This document shows positions 1 through 5,317 of a stretch of DNA of 7,267 nt, in pieces. Made by a program: the position numbers and the translations under genes. Position 1 is the first letter of the stretch; every line of letters begins with the position of its first letter. The stretch comes from an uncultured Bacilli bacterium (GTDB lineage: Bacteria; Bacillota_I; Bacilli_A; RF39; UBA660): contig CAJUHL010000080.1 of assembly GCA_910586425.1 (NCBI GenBank), positions 1 to 7,267 on the forward strand, read 5' to 3'. The notes beneath the pieces were generated by a model. The model had not been told where the DNA came from and searched no databases. It worked only from the letters and a program-made list of their open reading frames with translations.

Positions 1-85
1 TAGTATACCATTACTAAAGTTTTTTGTGTCTATATATCTATACTAACACCAATGTGTAGATAATGTAGTTAGATATAGTGAGTAT

Positions 86-376
86 TTGCCTATAAAAGAA
101 GTTATGCAACATCTATGTAGATTAAATGAATATTATGAAGTAAATTTTTACAAAGGAACACTATATAAAGAAACTGAAAAATTAGATATGTTCCCACTTC
201 AAAAAAATGAAGTACCAATTAGAATATTCCCATTACAAGAAAATAACAATGGAAATGAGAATTGGGTATCAATGGGAATGTTTGCAACAAAGAACAGTCC
301 TAATGATATAAAAGTTAACATTAGAGATGTGTTTGAAACAATACCAGATAATGTTAATGAAGAAGATTTTTGTTAA
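86..376 (+). CDS. Unrecognised protein, probably 5'-truncated
   Basis: The frame encodes 96 residues if it starts at the TTG at 86. I do not recognise the family. The frame is open back to 47, just after a TAA at 44-46, but it has no ATG before 104 and no convincing ribosome binding site upstream of either start. The upstream in-frame codons (reading ..VDNVVRYSEYLP..) look as protein-like as the rest, so the true N-terminus may have been lost to a frameshift or deletion. An ATG at 52 in another frame, beside a short TG tract, is a possible original start. The product is acidic, with no signal peptide or membrane segment. It contains two near-identical motifs, FPLQKN (residues 36-41) and FPLQEN (48-53), and ends in Cys. 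No domain points to a replication or transfer role despite the relaxase downstream. It could be a real small gene or a remnant. Confidence 0.45.
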   Translation: MPIKEVMQHLCRLNEYYEVNFYKGTLYKETEKLDMFPLQKNEVPIRIFPLQENNNGNENWVSMGMFATKNSPNDIKVNIRDVFETIPDNVNEEDFC

Positions 377-397
377 CTTTTTATCTTTAAAAAGTTA
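374..397 (+). terminator. AT-rich hairpin overlapping the stop of the first ORF
   Basis: TAACTTTTT (374-382) pairs perfectly with AAAAAGTTA (389-397) around a 6-nt loop, beginning at the stop codon. The 5' arm supplies a T-run but no T-tract follows the 3' arm. It may therefore work better as a terminator for the opposite strand, or simply be the first hairpin of the structured region that follows. Function is inferred. Confidence 0.35.
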
Positions 398-398
398 T

Positions 399-671
399 AA
401 CAATCGTGGTAAGTTTTGTTGCTTTAGCAATGAAATTAGCGATAGATTGTTTAAATAAAATTATGAAAATAGTTGCTTACGATAGTTTGCAATTACTTGA
501 ATAATTTTCAAAGATAAAATAATAAGCATTGCTTACTATTTTATCAGGAGTCTTATGTAGTTTTAATGCTTTACGAAGTTTAGCATTATTACGAAATAAG
601 ACAGGTGAATTCTAAGGTTGCCTAAACCTTAGCCCCCATATTTTGATACTTGTGTCAAAATATATAGGGGG
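399..671 (+). other. Tandem array of six hairpins (candidate transfer/replication origin or structured RNA)
   Basis: This non-coding stretch is almost completely covered by successive inverted repeats. AACAATC 399-405 pairs with GATTGTT 445-451. TGAAAAT 464-470 pairs with ATTTTCA 504-510, with an inner 471-476/489-494 stem. GATAAAATA 513-521 pairs with TATTTTATC 537-545, with inner AAGC/GCTT. GTCTTAT 550-556 pairs with ATAAGAC 596-602, with inner TAATGCT 564-570/AGCATTA 582-588. CTAAGGTT 612-619 pairs with AACCTTAG 625-632. CCCCCATATTTTGA 633-646 pairs with TCAAAATAT 655-663 and GGGGG 667-671, leaving a 3-nt bulge. Gaps between hairpins are 0-12 nt. No ORF of note is present. Its place directly upstream of a Mob/Pre relaxase suggests an oriT-proximal or single-strand origin region. 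A structured non-coding RNA is the alternative, although I see no clear promoter for one. Confidence 0.6.
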
Positions 672-680
672 TTAGAGATT

Positions 681-709
681 TTGACAAAGCAAAATTACCC
701 TACTATAAA
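681..709 (+). promoter_or_regulatory. Promoter of the relaxase gene
   Basis: A perfect -35 box TTGACA (681-686) is followed after exactly 17 nt by TATAAA (704-709), which matches the -10 consensus at five of six positions. Transcription should begin near 716, giving a leader of about 30 nt before the relaxase ATG at 747. The -10 lies inside an inverted repeat (699-716), so a protein bound there would block transcription. Confidence 0.8.
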
Positions 710-723
710 TAGTAGGACTCTAT
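699..723 (+). other. Candidate oriT core / relaxase operator
   Basis: Two 8-bp arms, CCTACTAT (699-706) and ATAGTAGG (709-716), form an inverted repeat around two As and enclose the -10 box of the relaxase promoter. In the pMV158 MobV system the relaxase nicks within TAGTGTG/TTA beside an inverted repeat that also overlaps its own promoter. The arm end here, ATAGTAGG, matches ATAGTGTG at six of eight positions. A nick near 716/717 and autorepression are inferred from that parallel; neither is shown directly by the sequence. Confidence 0.4.
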
Positions 724-732
724 TCTAACAAA

Positions 733-737
733 GGGGG
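733..737 (+). promoter_or_regulatory. Ribosome binding site of the relaxase gene (GGGGG)
   Basis: AAAGGGGG ends 9 nt before the ATG at 747 and sets that start. An out-of-frame ATG at 740 is too close to this site to be used. The unusual G-run is part of GGGGGTTA, which also occurs at 667-674. Either copy can pair with TAGCCCCC at 630-637 using one G-U pair. Confidence 0.6.
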
Positions 738-746
738 TTATGAAAT

Positions 747-2090
747 ATGGAAGAATTATCATATTCATTACATTTAGGTAATGATAAAAATAAATCTAAA
801 AAAGCAAGAAGAACAGCAAAAACGAATGATACTAATACTACTTCATTTAATAATAATGCAATTCAAAATCATCAGCAATTATCAAAAGTTGATAAACATA
901 ATTTACGAAAATATGATGATGATAAAGAATTAATTTGCATAATAAAAGGAACTTCATCTATTGTAGAAGATACTAAAAATTTGTATTTAGAATTGTTTGA
1001 AGATGCACGAATTAAATATAATGAAAAGCAAATTAGAAATGATAGAAAGATAGAAAATTATTTTAATCATATCTCAAATGATAACAAAAGAGATCTTGCT
1101 TGTGAGATTATTATTGAACTTGGAGATATGGACTTTTGGGTTGATAAAGATGATAAATTCAAAAAGAAAATGTCAGAAGTTTTTAAAGAACAAATAAATG
1201 ATTTAGAAGAAGTTGTACCAAATTTCAAAATCTCAAATGCAACTATTCATTTTGATGAATCTAGTCCACATTTACATATTGTTGGTGTTCCTTTTAAAGA
1301 TGGAATGAAAAATGGTATGGAAAAACAGGTTGGTAAATCGGATGTTTTCAATAAAATAAGTCTAAAAGAAATTCAAGATAAAATGAGAGTATATTGTATT
1401 AATTCATTCAATAGAATTTATCATTTAAACTATGCTCTTAAAGAAAAAGAAGAAGGAAGAAATGTTGATATTAATGTTTCAAATATGAATGAATATAAAA
1501 AGTTTAAACGAGAACAAGAAAAATACAAGAAACAACTTAAAGAATTAAATAGTAAAGCAGATGAATTGCAAAATAAATCTAATGAGATTAATGACATTAT
1601 TGATAATTTAAAACCTACAATGATGAATAAAAATAACTTCACTATTTCGAGTGTTGATGTAGATAAAATCAAAAAATACATAGGGAAAACTAATGACACT
1701 ACTTCCAATTTAAGAGATGCTAATGATATAAATATAGTTTTAAAAAAATATGAAGATGATTTAAGAGAACACTCCAATGAAGTTAGAAATTTGAAAAAGA
1801 AAATCAAAACTAGAGATGATAGAATTGAAGAATTAGAATATGACTTAAATGATGCTAACGAAACTATTGATGAGTTGGAAGATAAGGTATCAGAATTACA
1901 AAAAATAGTTGATTACTTTAAAGAGTTATGGAAAAAGTTTATAGAATTTTTACAAAATAAATTCTTCTCTAATGATAAATATGATGACTTTATAAATGAT
2001 TTATATGAAGAAAATATACTTGATAATAATGATATTGATATAATCCAAAATAATAAAAATAATGACAAAAGTGATGATTTTGAAAGATAA
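747..2090 (+). CDS. Mob/Pre family (MobV-like) relaxase
   Basis: The 447-residue protein should nick one strand at oriT and carry it into a recipient with the help of another element's conjugation machinery. The N-terminus (SYSLHL, residues 5-10) and the HNLRKY motif (51-56) match Bacillota plasmid recombination enzymes. YNEKQIRNDRKIENYF (91-106) is a characteristic block of that clade. The metal-binding and catalytic signature is HFDESSPHLH (168-177), followed by a GxEKQ-type segment (190-194). An Asn/Lys-rich linker fills residues 11-49. The C-terminal half (about 245-395) is highly charged with heptad-like spacing, so a long coiled coil is likely. The acidic tail (410-447) is low complexity. 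Length is normal for the family and the catalytic half is intact. No type IV secretion or coupling gene is visible, so the element would be mobilizable rather than self-transmissible. The exact subfamily is uncertain. Confidence 0.88.
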   Translation: MEELSYSLHLGNDKNKSKKARRTAKTNDTNTTSFNNNAIQNHQQLSKVDKHNLRKYDDDKELICIIKGTSSIVEDTKNLYLELFEDARIKYNEKQIRNDRKIENYFNHISNDNKRDLACEIIIELGDMDFWVDKDDKFKKKMSEVFKEQINDLEEVVPNFKISNATIHFDESSPHLHIVGVPFKDGMKNGMEKQVGKSDVFNKISLKEIQDKMRVYCINSFNRIYHLNYALKEKEEGRNVDINVSNMNEYKKFKREQEKYKKQLKELNSKADELQNKSNEINDIIDNLKPTMMNKNNFTISSVDVDKIKKYIGKTNDTTSNLRDANDINIVLKKYEDDLREHSNEVRNLKKKIKTRDDRIEELEYDLNDANETIDELEDKVSELQKIVDYFKELWKKFIEFLQNKFFSNDKYDDFINDLYEENILDNNDIDIIQNNKNNDKSDDFER

Positions 2091-2107
2091 ATATGTTAAA
2101 ATAGTAT
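2080..2107 (+). promoter_or_regulatory. Possible promoter of the thymidylate operon
   Basis: TTGAAA (2080-2085) precedes TAGTAT (2102-2107) at a 16-nt spacing, overlapping the 3' end of the relaxase gene. There is no terminator between the relaxase stop (2090) and the next ATG (2158), so read-through from the relaxase promoter is also possible. Confidence 0.35.
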
Positions 2108-2157
2108 ATGTAAATGACAAAAGGGTAAAAAGGGAAAATATCAATTAGGAGGAAAAG

Positions 2158-3360
2158 ATGGAACAAACAAAAATTAAAGTTGGTATTTTGCCTAACCAAT
2201 TTTTAAAGTCAGATGGAACTTTTGACAAAGATGAGGCAATTAAATTATCTGGAAAGATTGCAGGTGTGTGTTATGACAAAGAAGGTTTTGCACATCTTGA
2301 AAATGAGCCAGAAGAAAAGACAATGCGTAGAGTTGATATGACATTAAATAATGGTCATCATAGTGTTTATGATCACATCTTAATAAATTTTAACTTACAA
2401 AATTTGCCTAAAATTTTAGCAATGGTACTAAATAATGAGCATCAATATACAACAAGTGAAAAATCAGCAAGATATACACCAGTTGTTAGACAAGAAGGAT
2501 CAATTATAACTGAAGATGAAGAAAGACTGTATAATAAGTGGATTGATATATTTAAAATCAAAATTAAATCACAATATGGAAATATCTATAATGATGCTAA
2601 AATTCAAAAATTAGCACAAGAAAATGCTAGATATTTGGTAACCGTATTTATGCCAACGCAAATGATTTATTCAACATCTTTAAGACAAATTAATTATATT
2701 GCTTCTTGGATGCAAAATTATATTGAAAATGCTGATATGAGTAATGCTTTTGAAAGAAAATTATCATCTTCTATGCAAGAATTATTAGAAGGACTTGCTG
2801 ATGTAGATGTTCTTGAAGAAGGACTATTGAAAAACGAAAAATATAGAAGTTTATCTATATTTGGTAAAGATTTAGATAAAAAAGAAGAACATTTTGGAGA
2901 TGTTTATTCAACACTATATAAAGGTTCTTTTGCTCAACTTGCTCAAGCACATAGACATAGAACACTTGATTATCAAATGGAAATGTTAAATGAAAAAGAA
3001 TACTTTGTACCACCAATTATTGCTGATGATCAAATGTTAGTTGATGAGTGGCTTGGAGATATGCAAATTGTTAGAGGTGTTAACCCACAAGGAGAACTTG
3101 TTAAAATAAGCGAAGTTGGAAAATATGAAGATTTTATTTTAAAATGCAAAGAAAGATTATGTTCAGCAGCACAACTTGAGATAATGCAACAAACAAGAGA
3201 GACTCTACTAAAATATAAAAAAGCATTAGAAGAATCAAATAGTCCACTTGCTAAAGATATTGAAAAATATTCTCATGGTGCAAGATGTACTTTCCCAGAT
3301 TTTAATTGTTCATCTGATTGTAAATTTAGTGAAGGAAAAACATTAGTTAGAAAAATTTAA
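2158..3360 (+). CDS. Double-length ThyX-like flavin-dependent thymidylate synthase
   Basis: Predicted to methylate dUMP to dTMP with methylenetetrahydrofolate and FAD in the cytoplasm. At 400 residues it is well above the 200-250 of single-domain ThyX. The N-terminal unit carries GHHSVYDH (66-73), matching the family's HxSxxEH region, then SARYTP (103-108), and later NARYLVTVFMP (156-166). The C-terminal unit carries AHRHRT (264-269) and CSAAQLEIMQQTRE (335-348), like the ThyX AQxEIR segment. The usual single signature RHRxxSxNxxSxRY thus appears split, with SxRY in the first half and RHR in the second. This suggests an internal duplication with complementary decay. A C-terminal cluster (Cys377, Cys384, Cys388) might bind metal. 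AGGAGG (2147-2152) lies 5 nt before the ATG, which fixes the start. The downstream kinase uses the product, which supports the function. A catalytically altered paralogue cannot be excluded. Confidence 0.8.
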   Translation: MEQTKIKVGILPNQFLKSDGTFDKDEAIKLSGKIAGVCYDKEGFAHLENEPEEKTMRRVDMTLNNGHHSVYDHILINFNLQNLPKILAMVLNNEHQYTTSEKSARYTPVVRQEGSIITEDEERLYNKWIDIFKIKIKSQYGNIYNDAKIQKLAQENARYLVTVFMPTQMIYSTSLRQINYIASWMQNYIENADMSNAFERKLSSSMQELLEGLADVDVLEEGLLKNEKYRSLSIFGKDLDKKEEHFGDVYSTLYKGSFAQLAQAHRHRTLDYQMEMLNEKEYFVPPIIADDQMLVDEWLGDMQIVRGVNPQGELVKISEVGKYEDFILKCKERLCSAAQLEIMQQTRETLLKYKKALEESNSPLAKDIEKYSHGARCTFPDFNCSSDCKFSEGKTLVRKI

Positions 3361-3362
3361 TT

Positions 3363-4034
3363 ATGGAAAAAGGAAAGTTAATTGTTGTTGAAGGAGCTTG
3401 TGATGGAATTGGCAAAACAACACAATATGAAATGTTGTGTAATCATTTTCTAAATGATGGACAAGAAATTGCTAATCATCACTTCCCATCTTATGGAACA
3501 TATCAAGGTGCTCCTGTAGAAAAATATTTAAAAGGAGAATTTGGACAACCTAATGAATTATCTCCATATTTTATAAATAGTTTGTATGCAACTGATAGAG
3601 GTATTACTTGGTATACAAATTTAAAACAATTATATGAACAAGGAAAAGTTATTTTACTTGATAGATATACTACATCTAGTTTAATTTATCAATCTGCTCT
3701 AATTGAAGATATAGAGCAAAAGAAAAAATTTATAGACTATGTTATTGATTTTGAATATCGTAAAATTGGAATTAAAGAACCAGATAATGTTATATTTTTA
3801 CATGCTCCGTTTGATTTGGTTACAGAAATGAGAAATGCTAGAAAACAAAACGAGGGCATAGTTAATGATATACATGAAAGTAATTTAGACTTTATGAAAA
3901 AAGTTTATGAAAGTGCTATGTTTATAGCAGATTATCTTTCTTGGGATAAGGTACAATGTAATGATGGTAATAAAATGAGAGAAATAAATGATATTCATAA
4001 AGAAATATATAGTTTAGTAAAAAAGAAAAAATAA
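3363..4034 (+). CDS. tmk: Thymidylate (dTMP) kinase
   Basis: Phosphorylates dTMP to dTDP with ATP, the step after thymidylate synthase. The 223-residue length is normal. The P-loop reads EGACDGIGKTTQ (10-21). FPSYGTYQGAPVEKYLKGEFG (41-61) matches the family's dTMP-binding region. DRYTTSSLIYQ (100-110) is the classic DRY motif. The LID-like region (about 157-185) contains R157, R160 and a D..E..F pattern. The spacing inside the P-loop is one residue longer than the usual GxxxxGK[ST], if the first Gly is taken as Gly11. The start lies 2 nt after the ThyX stop with no good ribosome binding site of its own, so the two genes are probably translationally coupled and share one mRNA. The Lys-rich C-terminus is followed by a terminator. 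The family is clear; substrate preference rests on motifs and context. Confidence 0.9.
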   Translation: MEKGKLIVVEGACDGIGKTTQYEMLCNHFLNDGQEIANHHFPSYGTYQGAPVEKYLKGEFGQPNELSPYFINSLYATDRGITWYTNLKQLYEQGKVILLDRYTTSSLIYQSALIEDIEQKKKFIDYVIDFEYRKIGIKEPDNVIFLHAPFDLVTEMRNARKQNEGIVNDIHESNLDFMKKVYESAMFIADYLSWDKVQCNDGNKMREINDIHKEIYSLVKKKK

Positions 4035-4038
4035 TTAG

Positions 4039-4074
4039 AAAAGTGGCAAAATGAATTGCTACTTTTTGCTTTAT
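4039..4074 (+). terminator. Rho-independent terminator of the thyX-tmk operon
   Basis: AAAAGTGGCAA (4039-4049) pairs with TTGCTACTTTT (4056-4066) around AATGAA. The stem is 11 bp with one G-U pair and is followed by a T-rich tail to about 4074. It begins 5 nt after the kinase stop codon. Confidence 0.8.
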
Positions 4075-4156
4075 TTGGTAGAATTGTAATAGAAATTGAT
4101 ACAAATATTATATTGATTACTGAATTTGGCGAAAAAAGTTTGAAATAACTTTCTTA

Positions 4157-4221
4157 CTCGCACCAGATTGATACCAAGCTCGAACTTTTAAAAAATTATA
4201 ATGGTTCGAGTTTTAATATGC
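4157..4221 (+). repeat. Intergenic repeat, copy 1 (conserved flank plus hairpin)
   Basis: This unit matches 5031-5096 closely. The shared part runs CACCAGATTGATACCAA, then CTCGAAC, an 18-nt spacer, a TTCGAG arm and TTTTAATATGC. The arms CTCGAAC (4179-4185) and GTTCGAG (4204-4210) are identical to copy 2 or nearly so, while the 18-nt spacer has diverged at unchanged length. That pattern implies selection on the structure. The T-run after the stem makes it terminator-like, but the operon upstream already has a better terminator. It marks the left edge of the amidotransferase unit. Confidence 0.75.
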
Positions 4222-4239
4222 CTAAAACTATGGTAGAAT
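4211..4239 (+). promoter_or_regulatory. Extended -10 promoter of the amidotransferase gene
   Basis: TGGTAGAAT (4231-4239) is an extended -10 (TGnTAGAAT, five of six matches in the hexamer). The -35 at 17-nt spacing, TTTTAA (4211-4216), is poor, as is usual with extended -10 promoters, and lies in the tail of repeat copy 1. Transcription should start near 4246, leaving a leader of about 80 nt. Confidence 0.6.
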
Positions 4240-4254
4240 GTATATAGAAATCTA

Positions 4255-4303
4255 ATTGATTTATGTCAATGTAGTAAACACACTTGCACATTGACACATC
4301 AAT
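4255..4303 (+). promoter_or_regulatory. Long leader hairpin or operator upstream of the amidotransferase gene
   Basis: TGTCAATGT (4264-4272) pairs perfectly with ACATTGACA (4288-4296) around a 15-nt loop. ATTGAT (4255-4260) pairs with ATCAAT (4298-4303) outside a small internal loop. The 15 bp sit between the predicted transcription start and the ribosome binding site AGAGGTG (4314-4320). It could act as an RNA control element or as a repressor operator. I do not recognise it as a known riboswitch. Confidence 0.55.
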
Positions 4304-4327
4304 GAAGCATGTAAGAGGTGTAAATAT

Positions 4328-5011
4328 ATGAATAAACCTATAATAGGAATCGTTTCTAAACATTTTATTGAAAATAATATTAGACCTAATACATATATAA
4401 GAGACGAAGTAAAACAAGCAATATTTGATAATGAAGCGATAGCAATTGGTATTTTATTACCTAAAGATGAAGTTTTAGATGTTGGAGATGATTGGAATAA
4501 TAATTTATCTCAAAATGAATACAATGCTTTAATTACACAAGTTAATCTTTGTGATGGAATAATATTTCAAGGCGGCGGAGCATGTGATAACTATGAAATG
4601 ATTATTGCAAAATATTGTTACGAAAATAACATACCTACTCTAGGTATATGTTGTGGTCAAAATGTGATTGTTCGAGCATTGGGTGGCACAACATATAAAA
4701 TAGCTAACCCAGAAAAACATAATCAATCAATGAAAGAATACGTACATAATATAAAAATTGTTCCTTCTTCTAAATTTTATGATATCGTTAAATCAGAAGA
4801 AATAAGCGTTAATTCAAGACATAAAAAAACTGTTGATAAATCTCCATTTTTAGATCAAGTTGCTTTTTGTGAAGATGGATATGCGGATGTAGTAGAATCC
4901 AAAGATAAAAAATTCTATATAGGAGTAAGATTTCATCCAGAAAGTTTATATAAAAATGATGAAAATATGAATAATATTTTTAAATATTTTATTGATACAT
5001 GTAAAAAATAA
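4328..5011 (+). CDS. Class I glutamine amidotransferase-like hydrolase (peptidase C26 / gamma-Glu-GABA hydrolase type)
   Basis: Predicted to cleave a gamma-glutamyl amide bond in the cytoplasm; the real substrate is unknown. The 227-residue length fits free-standing C26 proteins. Visible family features are PIIGIVS at the N-terminus (4-10), QGGG (81-84) for the oxyanion region, the nucleophile elbow GICCGQ (106-111) with Cys108 as the GxCxG nucleophile, VNSRH (161-165), and RFHPES (201-206) giving His203 and Glu205 of the triad. The elbow has CC where GICRG is common, and RFHPES replaces the usual QWHPE. No synthetase or ammonia-accepting domain is attached. AGAGGTG sits 7 nt before the ATG. 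The gene stands alone, with its own promoter and terminator, between two copies of a 65-bp repeat. No polyamine or glutathione gene is nearby to suggest a pathway. Confidence 0.85.
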   Translation: MNKPIIGIVSKHFIENNIRPNTYIRDEVKQAIFDNEAIAIGILLPKDEVLDVGDDWNNNLSQNEYNALITQVNLCDGIIFQGGGACDNYEMIIAKYCYENNIPTLGICCGQNVIVRALGGTTYKIANPEKHNQSMKEYVHNIKIVPSSKFYDIVKSEEISVNSRHKKTVDKSPFLDQVAFCEDGYADVVESKDKKFYIGVRFHPESLYKNDENMNNIFKYFIDTCKK

Positions 5012-5030
5012 AGTTGTTGTACTTCTCTCT

Positions 5031-5096
5031 CTCGGGCACCAGATTGATACCAAACTCGAACTTTTTGAAATTATTAAGATTCGAGTTTTAATATGC
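5031..5096 (+). repeat. Intergenic repeat, copy 2
   Basis: Second copy of the unit at 4157-4221, beginning 19 nt after the amidotransferase stop. Its stem is ACTCGAA (5054-5060) with TTCGAGT (5080-5086). At the base copy 1 has G-U where copy 2 has A-U, so pairing is kept. Its left flank CTCGGGCACCA (5031-5041) looks like the 3' acceptor end of a tRNA, but no T-arm or other tRNA part precedes it. It marks the right edge of the amidotransferase unit. Confidence 0.75.
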
Positions 5097-5152
5097 TATA
5101 AATTTTTCATACAAAATCTTCACAAGTGAGTGAAGATTTTTGTGTTTTATAG
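5096..5152 (+). terminator. Strong, probably bidirectional terminator after the amidotransferase gene
   Basis: AAAATCTTCAC (5113-5123) pairs perfectly with GTGAAGATTTT (5130-5140) around AAGTGA, and is followed by T-rich sequence to 5148. The A-run on the 5' side gives the mirror strand a T-tail too. An outer CTATAAA (5096-5102)/TTTATAG (5146-5152) pairing could extend the structure. Confidence 0.8.
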
Positions 5153-5200
5153 TAACTTTTAGTTAACAGTTAGGTAAAGATAAAAACATATGGTATTGTT

Positions 5201-5222
5201 AAATCAGAAATTAACCTGATTT
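5201..5222 (+). other. Small hairpin upstream of the ABM-like gene
   Basis: AAATCAG (5201-5207) pairs with CTGATTT (5216-5222) around an 8-nt loop and is followed by TATTT. It lies upstream of the ABM promoter and may be a weak secondary terminator. The rest of the gene-free stretch 5153-5245 shows nothing I can name. Confidence 0.35.
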
Positions 5223-5245
5223 TATTTGGAAATGAAACAAAACTA

Positions 5246-5274
5246 TTAAGAAATTATATGATATATGCTATAAT
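5246..5274 (+). promoter_or_regulatory. Strong extended -10 promoter of the ABM-ASCH-DUF5131 operon
   Basis: TGCTATAAT (5266-5274) is a perfect extended -10 box. TTAAGA (5246-5251) at a 17-nt spacing matches four of six -35 positions. Transcription should start near 5281, with a leader of about 37 nt holding GGGAGG (5303-5308), 9 nt before the first ATG. Confidence 0.75.
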
Positions 5275-5317
5275 TAACTCATAAGTAAATAAGTAATTTG
5301 TCGGGAGGAATTTATAT

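Noticed and set aside
740..781. Short out-of-frame peptide starting at ATG 740 upstream of the relaxase
   Set aside because: The G-run is only 2 nt from that ATG, too close for initiation. The 747 start fits both spacing and family.
1430..1807. Open frame of 125 codons on the minus strand inside the relaxase gene
   Set aside because: It mirrors the Lys/Glu-rich coding strand, has a Phe/Leu/Ser-rich composition and no ribosome binding site, and overlaps an intact family member.
1990..2199. Minus-strand frame across the relaxase-ThyX junction
   Set aside because: Tyr/Phe-rich shadow of AT-rich sequence, overlapping two well-supported genes and the AGGAGG site.
3922..4104. Minus-strand frame over the end of the dTMP kinase gene
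   Set aside because: It overlaps the kinase and its terminator, has no recognisable motif and no start signal.
4035..4148. In-frame continuation of the dTMP kinase after its stop (about 37 codons to the next TAA)
   Set aside because: The kinase is already full length, and the extension is occupied by a clear terminator hairpin with a T-tail.
4196..4417. Minus-strand frame over the amidotransferase promoter and start
   Set aside because: It is antisense to a promoter, a leader hairpin and a coding start, and has no family resemblance.
4157..5096. Integron cassette with attC sites
   Set aside because: No integron integrase and no attC core pattern are visible, and the gene has its own promoter. 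Only the general idea of a repeat-bracketed cassette is kept.
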